Assembly (NCBI RefSeq): GCF_019649055.1
Contig: NW_026570610.1
Location: forward strand, 1 to 39,334
Direction of reading: 5' to 3'
Origin: Paramacrobiotus metropolitanus
Lineage: Eukaryota; Tardigrada; Eutardigrada; Parachela; Macrobiotidae
DNA: 39,334 nt
Shown: in pieces, positions 31,856 to 39,334 of the stretch
How the letters are laid out: the number at the start of each line of letters is the position of its first letter
Position numbering within the stretch: position 1 is the stretch's first letter
Position numbers and translations under genes: made by a program
The notes under the pieces: generated by a model
What the model was told of the DNA's origin: nothing
Databases searched by the model: none
The model's input: the letters and a program-made list of their open reading frames with translations, nothing else

Positions 31856-32708
31856 TCAACTGGGCCGATCCGGTGTCGAAGGTCGTCCTGCAAGATTCTT
31901 GCTGGGTCGGCGCTGCTGCTGTTGAGCCGCCGGTTGAGTCCGGTTTCCGGGCTGGGGGATCTGCTGAGGAACAGTTGGACGAGCCTGAGTGACTACTGGC
32001 GTTGCCCTATGTGGGATTGCCATCAACTGTTCCTGGGTTGCCGGTGTGAGGGTGACTGGCTGTTGAGTTCCGTCCGGCATACTCATCATCATTGTTAACG
32101 GGGCGCCCGTCATTGGTCGGTGTGGGTCTCCGACGAAGACGTCGCGTATGGTGGGAATCAGTTCTCCGACCGTCGGGAGAGCACCCTGTGTGGGTGTCTG
32201 TACCCGAATCTTTATTTCTGGTTCATAATCAGTCGTTGAGGGATGGACCTTCATCGAAGCGATTCGTTTGTCAACCTCTCTGATTCTCTTCTGGTCCTCT
32301 AGTTGACGATTAGCTTCTTGCAGCTGGCGGTACTCCCACAGTCTATCTGTTAAGACTGGTGGTCGAGTTCCTTGCCAGCCCGGGTCCTGACTTCGTTGTC
32401 GTTGAATGACCGCTAAGTTGTCCTGTTCGTGGGCCTGCAGCTGATCCACCAGAATCTCGTTTCGGGCTATGTATCGGTACGCGCTCAGGTTTCCAGCGAC
32501 AACATTAATGTAAAGTGCTGCTGCCTGAGCTCGCATCTGCGCTCCAGTACCGGTAACTCGTTCGTTGGTAAAGGAAACGATGCATCCCGCGCATGGCAAT
32601 CTGTTGTTGTCCCGTGTCGCGTTGTCCCTGCACTGTCGGCAGTCCTCCGTATAAGCTTCCGTACGAGTCTGTCAAAATAAAAGTAAGCGAACCGTTTCTC
32701 GGTTGCAT
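31856..32708 (-). CDS. Coding segment with coiled-coil and Pro/Gln-rich tail, frame-interrupted
   Basis: Two frames overlap. The first (32708 to about 32600) follows the preceding segment. The second (32599-31856) holds a helical, heptad-like region (WEYRQLQEANRQLEDQKRI) near its middle and a Pro/Thr/Gln-rich C-terminal third. Between 31855 and 31795 coding-like sequence continues in yet another frame, linking it to the 30489-31793 frame. No family recognised. Confidence 0.4.
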
Positions 32709-32709
32709 C

Positions 32710-33414
32710 CTATGAGTTACACCCTCGGTTCTCGAACTTACTACGGTCGGGCCAGGTCGGTTCTCGAATCCGGTCCAGGACGCCTTTGTGGTCGTCCAAG
32801 TGATGTCGGTGATTTGATGGATTTAAGGCGATAAACCGTTCTTGCTTTATCGGTATTCGTGGCAAATTGTTGTTGGTACCTTCGATATGACGAATTCTAG
32901 CGTCGTCCAGGAGTACTTCCGATTGCCGGTTGTGTCCGGCCTTGTATTTGGGATCGACCAACTGCGGTTCCACTGATGTCCACTGGAACTCAAACCGCGC
33001 TATGAGTTGGTGGAGTATTTCTCCGCGGGTAAGTCCGTCAGGATGCCAGGACATTTCCATGCACGCTTCAATAGCGTGTATCCATCCTTCATATGTTGAA
33101 GGAGCCGGGTCTTTCTTAGCCGGTGGGAACTCGTAGTACATCCGCTTTCCGCTGGTATATGTACGTATCAGCTTCCCTGCATGGTATCCTAGGTCGCAGT
33201 AGTGTCGCACGTTGTTCTGGCTAAGTTGTCGCCAATCGCCCGTTTCATCTACCTTCCAGTGTTGGAGGAGTTTGAAGGCGATTCTTGGTGTGGCGAACTT
33301 TGGTCCACGTGTGGCCAAGGCCTTCAGAGCGGCGAATGTGTACATCCATCCCGCATCATATTCCGAGACACTCGGCTTGGGTTTCGAAGCCGATTTAATG
33401 CCGGTATACTTCAA
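32710..33414 (-). CDS. Coding segment, possibly globular, unknown
   Basis: A 234-codon frame with no ATG at its beginning; it overlaps the preceding frame by four bases (TTGA), which suggests a frame change rather than a new gene. It has a balanced composition with many aromatic residues (WMYTFAALKALATRG; MYYEFPPAKK), unlike the disordered segments around it, so a folded domain is likely. A winged-helix-like pattern is possible but not demonstrable by eye. Confidence 0.4.
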   Translation of the reverse strand: MKYTGIKSASKPKPSVSEYDAGWMYTFAALKALATRGPKFATPRIAFKLLQHWKVDETGDWRQLSQNNVRHYCDLGYHAGKLIRTYTSGKRMYYEFPPAKKDPAPSTYEGWIHAIEACMEMSWHPDGLTRGEILHQLIARFEFQWTSVEPQLVDPKYKAGHNRQSEVLLDDARIRHIEGTNNNLPRIPIKQERFIALNPSNHRHHLDDHKGVLDRIREPTWPDRSKFENRGCNS

Positions 33415-33885
33415 CCTAACGTTGACCAGTGGGGAATATCGTCTGGTAGGACTTCTATCATATCCTCATGAAAGTCCGAGCGAAGTGGCTGGTGGTCGGA
33501 GTCGGGCGTCAGTGGTACTCGTTTACCGTACTGACGAGGAACGTATACTCCGCCATCGTCTTCGTTACTCTTGGAGTCGTCGGCCTTGTCGCCATCCTTC
33601 TCTTCAGGTTGTTTAGCCGGTATCTCCGGTTCGGCCTGCTGTTGAGGTGCTGAGCTCGACGGTGGTGGAGGTCGTTTCCATCGTCGTCCTCGTCGTCGTC
33701 CTTCGGCGATCCATTTCCGGGTGTTGGAAATCTTCGTCGTCGTCGTCATCGTCTTCGGTTTCTTCCTCGGATGACGAGATCAGCTCGGATGACTTCGGTT
33801 CCTTTTTCTTAGCCGACTTCGTTTTAGTCGACTTCGACTTTCCCTTCTGTTGGGTCGAGTCCTCTGGTTCCGGCGAAATTTCCAT
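33411..33885 (-). CDS. Low-complexity acidic/basic coding segment
   Basis: Two overlapping frames (33885-33613 and 33749-33411) encode Ser/Glu/Asp/Lys-rich sequence (EEETEDDDDDDEDFQHPE) and then a Pro/Gln-rich stretch. Probably a disordered linker. The composition resembles nuclear or nucleic-acid-binding proteins. Confidence 0.35.
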
Positions 33886-34030
33886 AGGCGAGGACGGTGG
33901 AAGTGACTGTACGTCCTTCGGTATAAACCGTCCCTTCGCACTCCGAGTTGGTTTGGCTGTGCTTGCTCGTCCGCCGGAGCTGATGCCGTGCCGACATATG
34001 TTGTCGGTTCGTGCGGTGCTCGAGGTCGGG

Positions 34031-34388
34031 TCAAGGCTTGACTCGTCTTTGTGACGACTGTCCAGCCGTACGAGCTATATGCAGCAGGGTCGCTGCATCG
34101 TCCGACGGTTGTTCGTTGGAGTCGCTGTACTCCTCGGTAGGTTCCGTGCCAGCCGGAGGCTTGTCCTTGTTGACGTAAGACATCCGGAGGTTGAATTCAC
34201 GGCGATGCTGTTCCGGGATGAAGTTCGGCACGGTATACCTCACCGGTACGTCGCGTTCCGCGTTCGTCGTCTGAAGAGTGTGTGCGGTGACCAGTTCGAT
34301 TCGGCCCCTCTATATGGCTGATGATATCATCAATGTTGCCCTTCTTGTCCATGTACATCACGTTATATACACGGGCAATTTGGACCAA
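34031..34388 (-). CDS. Coding segment, unknown
   Basis: Two frames (34388-34197 and 34243-34031) follow one another with a frame change near 34240. The first contains RVYNVMYMDKKGNIDDIISH, which looks like part of a folded domain; the second is polar and Ser/Asp-rich. Confidence 0.3.
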
Positions 34389-34483
34389 GTTCGATCCGCG
34401 AGGGTTCCGAATGTATCCGATGCACCGTGCAATTCTAGTCGGTGTATCGTCCGCGTTTCTTGCCGCTGCACTTTTAAGTGACT

Positions 34484-35131
34484 TTATGAGGTCCGGTTGA
34501 TCAGCCAGCCATTCGTCCCCATTGTCGGTGAACGGCGACTGCTAATCCGTAGTCCAAAGTCCAGGCGACAATCTGCATCATGAGTTGATGCGTCAGCCAT
34601 TTTCCGGTTTCGCCTTCGACCTGTACGTTGTTTGACAAGTCCTGTACCAAGGACTGGTAGATGTCCTTGCCGTTTTTCCTTGGCGCTCCGTATACTACGG
34701 GTAACTTCGACGTGTACTCGAACTTTGCGGATTAATGTGTCGACCGGATCGTCCGGCTGTTCATCCGGGAGGCGTTCGCGTACATCGTCCGGCTGGCCAT
34801 CAGATTCATCCGTGTCCGCTCCGTGATCAAACATTTCCTTTAGGTCGCCTTTGTAACCTTCTGTGGGATCGCCGTCTCCATGGTCGGAGATCGAGTCCTT
34901 GTCTTCAATGTCCGAGACCTGATCGGTCCACATCGGACTGTTGCTTCGATGTGGAAGGCTGAGATTGTTCAGGCGGAGTCGGTGGTTTTGTGGGTTTCGT
35001 AGCCGACCTCCTGAAGTCTTAGCTGGCTTTGTGCCTGCTCGTTGCATGACTTCTTGAACTTCCGTTCGACCGCTTCCTTGTCGTGCGGTTCCTGTGCCTT
35101 CTCCTTCTGCGCGGTCCTTTGTGGCCGGCAT
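34484..35131 (-). CDS. Coding segment, polar, unknown
   Basis: An ATG at 35131 opens 215 codons. The sequence is mostly polar, with an acidic centre (SDHGDGDPTEG; DTDESDGQPDD) and a basic stretch near the end (KQRTGRRRNRK). No recognisable domain. It may be an internal part of a longer product. Confidence 0.35.
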   Translation of the reverse strand: MPATKDRAEGEGTGTARQGSGRTEVQEVMQRAGTKPAKTSGGRLRNPQNHRLRLNNLSLPHRSNSPMWTDQVSDIEDKDSISDHGDGDPTEGYKGDLKEMFDHGADTDESDGQPDDVRERLPDEQPDDPVDTLIRKVRVHVEVTRSIRSAKEKRQGHLPVLGTGLVKQRTGRRRNRKMADASTHDADCRLDFGLRISSRRSPTMGTNGWLINRTS

Positions 35132-35664
35132 CCGAAATATCCAGGTTCGGACGACTTGTGCCGTTTAGCCGGGTTAGGCTTGCGTTTTGACCGTTGAGTC
35201 CGACTTCGGTGGTCGGCTCAGCCTCCGGCTTGACTGGTTTCTTCAGAACTTCCGTCGGTTGCGGCTTTAGAGGCTGTTTCGCTGCTTCTTGGCCTTCCGT
35301 TTATCCTTGTGGGATTTTGCGGAATTGGCCGAGTTGATGACCTTGCGTCAAGATCATCGTCAATTTGGACAGAAGGTTGTCTAATCGGAGGGGAACTTTC
35401 ATTTTGACGACGGGTGGTTGTACCGTCTCTTAGTCGACTTGGGTTCCGGAGCGGTGGTTTTATGGAGTCGGTGTAGCCGTTTGTAGGGCTTTAGGTCGAC
35501 CTTTCCGCTCGGTAGTGTTCTCCCATTCGTTTCATCACGTCGGCCATCTTCTCGGTAAGTCGGTCGGTCTCGCCGAGCCTGTGGTGTTTCCGACTATGCT
35601 GGCACGTCGGATTCTCAGCGAATGCCAGACTCTATCCTCTGGGTACGCCATGTCGATGCAGGCG
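35132..35664 (-). other. Gap between readable coding segments
   Basis: No frame longer than about 60 codons is convincing on the - strand, although the codon-like pattern and the GGTCGG motif continue. Probably coding sequence with dense frame changes. Confidence 0.3.
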
Positions 35665-36208
35665 TCCTGTTCCAACCTCGTCAAGTCCTTACGTGTTGTA
35701 AGGCTGGTCGTCGAAATTCCCGCGACGAGTCTTGAGGTGGTTTCTCCTTGGCCGTACTCCGTTTGGTCGGTGTTACCGACCGGTCGTCGACTCGTTCGTT
35801 CGAGACTACCTATTGTTAGACGTGACCAGTGAACGGAGTCGGTTCGTCTCCTTTGTGGTGACGTTTCGACCGTGGTTCCGACTCGCGCTTCCGAAGGGAT
35901 GTTGTATCCATCGCTTCTTCGGTTTTCTTTGGTCCTGTTCCGACCTCGTTAAGTCCTTTACGTGTTGTAGGCTAGGTCGTCATGAAATTCCGCGACGAGT
36001 CTTGAGGTGGTTTCTCCTTGCCGTACTCCGTTTGGTCGGTATGTTACCCGACTCGGTCGTCGACTCGTTCGTTCGAGACTCGTCTATTGTTAGACGTGGA
36101 CCAGAGTGAACGGAGGTCGGTTCGTCCTTTGTGGTGACGTTTCGACCGTGGTTCCGACTCGCGCTTCCGAAGGGATGTTGTATCCATCGCTTCTTCGGTT
36201 TTCTTTGG
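35665..36208. repeat. Tandem duplication, units of 268 and 276 bp
   Basis: Unit 1 is 35665-35932 and unit 2 is 35933-36208. The last 85 or so bases of each are identical. By hand alignment about a dozen differences are 1-2 base insertions or deletions and only about four are substitutions. The unit overlaps the end of the coding frame at 36090-36581. Confidence 0.9.
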
Positions 36209-36581
36209 TTTCGTTGGGGTTCCGAGGTGAGAACCTAGGTGGTTTCTCAGTCGTCGGTTGACTTGGCAGCTTAGTCGGCTGGGATGCTGATCGAGTCGGC
36301 GAAATCTGCTTTACCGGCGATCTACCTCGTTTCGGTATAGATCCCTTCGTTGGTGCCGCTGCCTTTTGGTGCATGGAGTCGTCGGAGTCGATGTTGTCCG
36401 CGTTCTCCTCTTCGCTGCTATCCGACATTGTTATCGGAATCTTCTCGGTAACCTCTTCTCCAGGCCGAGGTTGAATCTCCATGTGTAGGCGCCCGGGTTG
36501 ATGCTCGGGTTGCGGAGCCGCTGAATCGTCTGGATCATGTTCGTGTCCAGCGGGAGTTGTCGTAACTCCTGCTTTCCGCAT
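36090..36581 (-). CDS. Coding segment, Ser/Pro/Thr-rich
   Basis: 163 codons with an acidic Ser/Asp run (DSSEEENADNIDSDDS), then a basic Ser/Pro/Thr-rich region. Disordered in appearance. Its end enters unit 2 of the tandem duplication. It overlaps the next frame upstream (36431-36778), so a frame change lies between 36431 and 36581. Confidence 0.35.
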   Translation of the reverse strand: MRKAGVTTTPAGHEHDPDDSAAPQPEHQPGRLHMEIQPRPGEEVTEKIPITMSDSSEEENADNIDSDDSMHQKAAAPTKGSIPKRGRSPVKQISPTRSASQPTKLPSQPTTEKPPRFSPRNPNETKENRRSDGYNIPSEARVGTTVETSPQRTNRPPFTLVHV

Positions 36582-36778
36582 CTCAGAGTAACCAACCTTC
36601 TCAGGACTTTGTCTCTATGGATGGTAGCATGGATCTTCTGGGCCATTTGAGTCTGTTGCTCTTCTGTCATGGTCCGATCTCGGATACCTCCTTGAAGTTG
36701 TGCTTCGTAGAGTATCCGTTGAAGGTCCAGCGTTTTGGCTTGGCCGACTAGTTTCTTATGGACGGCCGGGGTAAACAA
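36431..36778 (-). CDS. Coding segment, helical
   Basis: 115 codons; the N-terminal 90 residues are likely helical (MTEEQQTQMAQKIHATIHRD; LQRILYEAQLQGG). Overlaps both the preceding frame (36756-37172) and the following one, consistent with a single product cut by frame changes. No family recognised. Confidence 0.35.
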   Translation of the reverse strand: MFTPAVHKKLVGQAKTLDLQRILYEAQLQGGIRDRTMTEEQQTQMAQKIHATIHRDKVLRRLVTLRCGKQELRQLPLDTNMIQTIQRLRNPSINPGAYTWRFNLGLEKRLPRRFR

Positions 36779-37172
36779 GCTTTGCTCCCATCACTTTCCG
36801 CGACGGGCTCGGCTTCTCTTCGGCCGGTGGTAAGGAAGACGGAGTCGCCTTCAGGATTTCCAAGAGTTGTTCCTTGGTCCTGACTGGGACTGGTGATGGC
36901 GACTTCGACGGGAAGAGCCGCCTTCGTGGTCCGTGCTCTTCGATGTTACCCGTCGTTTCGGCTTCCGCACGAACTTCGGTGAGTTCGATCCGCCTGGTTG
37001 GAGGTAAGTCGACCATCAGGTGTTCGTTCACTCTGTGGTTCTCTTTGTGAGAGCCCAGGTAACGTTGTAGGTCGTTCCAGGGCTTAGGTCGGATTACTTC
37101 TGTTGTTCCGACTTCCTCCGTATCCATCGGTTCGTCATCGCCTTCAAGTGGAGGTACTGGCACTTCGTCCAT
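36756..37172 (-). CDS. Coding segment, Pro/Glu-rich
   Basis: An ATG at 37172 opens 138 codons. A near-repeat EPMDEV/EPMDTEEV spans its start, and the frame is open upstream of the ATG too. The rest is mixed charged and proline-rich sequence (FPSKSPSPVPVRT). Confidence 0.35.
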   Translation of the reverse strand: MDEVPVPPLEGDDEPMDTEEVGTTEVIRPKPWNDLQRYLGSHKENHRVNEHLMVDLPPTRRIELTEVRAEAETTGNIEEHGPRRRLFPSKSPSPVPVRTKEQLLEILKATPSSLPPAEEKPSPSRKVMGAKLVYPGRP

Positions 37173-37349
37173 CGGCTCGTCTGGTGACTCACCGGTGGAA
37201 CTACCTGTGTCGGTTTGACAGGTTGTACCTTTGGCTTTTCGCGGATGGCGGTCTCTCGATTTCTTCTGTCCTTCCGCTTCTTTCCGTTTGTAGAAGTCGT
37301 CTACAAAGACTGAATCATGGCTACTAATGTTTGTAGCCGTTCCTGATTC

Positions 37350-38201
37350 TTAGCTGACCACACTGTTGTTGGTCGAAGGATAAATCAGGCTTCCTTGGTG
37401 TTGTTCTCCAAGTGTCCGAGGTTGATGTCGATCTGACAATACTGTGGACTCCGTTGGTCGGTTTCGTCCATCATTTTTCGGAGTTCGACTAGCGTCCGCT
37501 CGCAGTAACTGTGTGTTGACTGCTTTTATCCATTCAAGGTCGGGTTTGGCTGGTGGGGCTGGAGGTGGAAGTCGGACTGAGTCGAAGCTCGGTTTCCGGG
37601 CCGTCTGGATCTTTGTGATCCTAGACGACCGACCTTCAGCCATGGCGTTTGTTGCCACGCTGGTCGACTTCTCTTCTTCGTCCCGTTGCTTTTCCTCCTC
37701 GTACTCGTTCACCCTGGTTTCCAACCATGATGTAGTTCGGATCAGGTGTTGTCGAGTCCTGGTCGTTTGGGGGGCGTCCGGATGACAAAGTCGTCGTATG
37801 AACCGAGCGTTATTTCCCCAGGCCAGGATGTCTCGATCCAAGTCGTTTGCTTCTTGGCTATTGTCGACGCAAAAGTTTCTGCGGGCTCTCATCTCTGTGA
37901 TGAGTTCCGCTACTCGAGCCAACAGTTTGACTATATGTGGCGCGACCGTACTCGGCAATTCGTCCGTGTCCGGTATGGCTTCCATGATCCGAGCTTCTGT
38001 GGCCGGAGACATGGGCCGGTCGGCCATTTCCATCGGTTTCGGTTGAGCCAAGCTCGTTGTTGAGGTCGGCTGGAGCTGAATCCGAGCTGTTGTCGAGTCG
38101 GCTGGCTCAGGTGTTCGGCTGTTGCGAACCGGATGCGCGTTGTGCTGCTTTTCCGTTGTTCCTCGAGTTCCTTTCGCTAAGAATTTCAGGTCGGTTTGCA
38201 C
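37350..38201 (-). CDS. Coding segment, 283 codons, helical core
   Basis: The frame has no ATG at its beginning and is read into from upstream; the first ATGs are near MEMADRPMS. The middle is strongly helical with Arg/Glu-rich heptads (VAPHIVKLLARVAELITEMR; ETRVNEYEEEKQRDEEEK) and conserved-looking Trp residues (DILAWGNNARFIRRL). Proline-rich flanks surround it. The helical, enzyme-free character would fit a gag-like or scaffold protein, but that is inference only. Confidence 0.4.
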   Translation of the reverse strand: MQTDLKFLAKGTRGTTEKQHNAHPVRNSRTPEPADSTTARIQLQPTSTTSLAQPKPMEMADRPMSPATEARIMEAIPDTDELPSTVAPHIVKLLARVAELITEMRARRNFCVDNSQEANDLDRDILAWGNNARFIRRLCHPDAPQTTRTRQHLIRTTSWLETRVNEYEEEKQRDEEEKSTSVATNAMAEGRSSRITKIQTARKPSFDSVRLPPPAPPAKPDLEWIKAVNTQLLRADASRTPKNDGRNRPTESTVLSDRHQPRTLGEQHQGSLIYPSTNNSVVS

Positions 38202-38522
38202 GTCCTGATGTGCATCTGAGGAACTCTAATTTGGTCTTCGATTGCCGTCCGATGTTGCGGATGGTCGGATCTGTTCCGTCCATACTGTCGACTTGACGTT
38301 GCAAGCTGTCAGCAATCCTTTGTGTACGAGCCAACTTGTCGTTGAGAGCCCGCTTTTCTGCCAATGTGGGCTCGAGGCGGTTGTTGTGAAGCAGTCGGCT
38401 GCGACTGAGTGGAGGTCGGCTGAACCCTTGTGGGTTAGCCTCAAAATTTTCCACAAATCTTCGACCCGCCTTGAGCAGATGCTATACTGCTGGTCCAAGG
38501 CGTCACGCATTTGTTTCTCCAT
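38107..38522 (-). CDS. Coding segments with coiled-coil
   Basis: Two overlapping frames. The first starts at an ATG at 38522 (MEKQMRDALDQQYSICSRRV). The second (38454-38107) contains a clear coiled-coil-type stretch (LAEKRALNDKLARTQRIAD). A frame change lies near 38440. No family recognised. Confidence 0.35.
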
Positions 38523-38893
38523 AGCGTTGTTAGGGTCGAGTTCCGGAGTTGTTTTCCGAGCTTCTCCATAACTTCGACCGCTTCTCGGTATTGATCTTCG
38601 ACTTCACCGATGTTGACTTCTTTTGTTCCGCTACTTCGGTGAATGGAAGTTCGACGTCGAGTCCAACTGATGGGACTGGGAAGGTGTTCTCTCCGAGCTG
38701 GTACTGGTGCTCCCGCTTTGTTCGGGTTGCCAAGTACTGTTTGACGTAGTCGATCACCGACTGAAGTGCTTCGATTAGCCGGTCTCGGTTCGGACCTGGC
38801 GGTGGAATTTCCCATGAGCCTAGAGTATCGGCCCAATCCAACTCGAGTCGTAATGCTCGGTCGATCCGGGTGAGGTCGGTTTCCTCTCTGTTC
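38441..38893 (-). CDS. Coding segments, helical, frame-interrupted
   Basis: The frame from about 38893 reads LTRIDRALRLELDWADTLGS and then a helical stretch (LIEALQSVIDYVKQYLATRT) to about 38600. From there a second frame carries the helical continuation (VEDQYREAVEVMEKLGKQLR) until 38441. The change of frame lies near 38600-38620. Confidence 0.35.
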   Translation of the reverse strand, partial: EQRGNRPHPDRPSITTRVGLGRYSRLMGNSTARSEPRPANRSTSVGDRLRQTVLGNPNKAGAPVPARREHLPSPISWTRRRTSIHRSSGTKEVNIGEVEDQYREAVEVMEKLGKQLRNSTLTTLWRNKCVTPWTSSIASAQGGSKICGKF

Positions 38894-38951
38894 CGTTAAG
38901 GTTCCACTGAGTCGGTGGAAGAAGATGGCTAAGTCCTGTCCAGCTTGGTGA

Positions 38952-39334
38952 TTATGTCCATGTTGGCGATTGGGTTTCCATCGGTGTCGTGCCGACTAGA
39001 GTCATCACCGCTGTCGTAGTCGGTGCTGCTCGGCGAGGTGGCGATGGAGTCGGAATTCGTTTAGAGTATGCCGGTTCCGCGTCGAGGATCTCTGTGATCC
39101 GTTCGACTACCGACCTGAGTTGCCGTTCGTCGGCCTCGGTTGGTTCACTTTTTTACCCATGAGGATGTCCGCCTTTTTCAGGTAGGCCATCAGGTCGTTC
39201 ATTTTCTGTCTCGCCACTTTAGAGGTTTCAGGATCGGACGGTGTCTCGTTGACAAAGGATCGCTGGAGGTGTTCCAGTAAATTCCACCGTCGGTTATTAT
39301 TCCGCCATCTTTTCCCTGCGGCTTTTCCGCATTG
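38952..39334 (-). CDS. Coding segment entering from beyond the window, partial
   Basis: The frame is open from the last base of the window to a TAG at 39107 (WNLLEHLQRSFVNE; MNDLMAYLKKADILMG). An overlapping frame (39137-38952) continues with another helical stretch (LRSVVERITEILDAEPAY). The coding region therefore begins to the right of this window. No family recognised. Confidence 0.35.

Larger units (their letters stand above)
26859..39334 (-). mobile_element. Large element, copy R, read right to left
   Basis: Its 3' terminal 1.1 kb matches copy L (1-1045) in inverse orientation. Upstream of that, on the - strand, lie a 2.7-kb apparently noncoding stretch and then nearly 9 kb of coding-like sequence that runs off the window. 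The whole block is dense in GGTCGG on the + strand (CCGACC in the sense strand) and is clearly richer in G+C than the first 27 kb. No reverse transcriptase, integrase, transposase, polymerase or zinc-knuckle motif is visible, so its class is unknown. It could be an LTR retroelement with an oversized gag-like region, an integrated virus, or another selfish element. Confidence 0.6.

Overview
The window is nuclear DNA from an invertebrate animal. It has spliced genes with short GT-AG introns (about 55 to 570 bp), AATAAA poly(A) signals, a cluster of serpentine receptors and much eukaryotic transposon debris. A tardigrade-like lineage is my guess, held at low confidence. No rRNA, tRNA, CRISPR array or bacterial-type operon was seen.

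Layout. 1-1045 is the 3' end of a large dispersed element on the + strand. 1496-2920 is an unrecognised spliced membrane-protein gene, probably broken. 3091-8600 is a transposon graveyard bounded by inverted arrays of a GGCTATTTTGCCGCA motif. It holds a broken relic of a Maverick/Polinton-type capsid protein (F54H12.2-like family) and a 5'-truncated, frameshifted Ty3/gypsy pol whose integrase still shows its D,D(35)E residues. 8702-9296 is a small hypothetical gene. 11166-25368 carries five members of one divergent rhodopsin-like receptor family. Copy A (351 aa, three exons) is intact and the other four are broken. Copy B has a TTAA-flanked insertion, a lost splice donor and two deletions. Copy D has a 1,165-bp hAT-like element with an 8-bp target duplication and a lost start codon. 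Copy E is a fragment on the - strand. Copy F has a nonsense codon and a frameshift. Between E and F lies an intact three-exon gene for a 283-aa protein with four membrane segments.

26859-39334 differs sharply from the rest. It is richer in G+C and full of GGTCGG (about 40 on the + strand by hand count, against about three in the first 27 kb). On the - strand it shows almost continuous coding sequence from the right window edge to 30489, cut by frequent single-frame shifts. A 2.7-kb stretch with strong hairpins and no convincing gene follows, and then a terminal region with an AATAAA stem-loop. That terminal region matches 1-1045 in opposite orientation, so two copies of one large element point tail to tail. 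No enzymatic domain is visible in roughly 2,900 codons of this element, and I do not recognise its proteins. A 270-bp tandem duplication inside it differs mainly by small indels, so many frameshifts could be sequencing errors rather than decay.

The window shows a receptor family growing by local duplication while several unrelated transposon classes inactivate its members. It is flanked by a large element that I think is the best candidate here for something undescribed.
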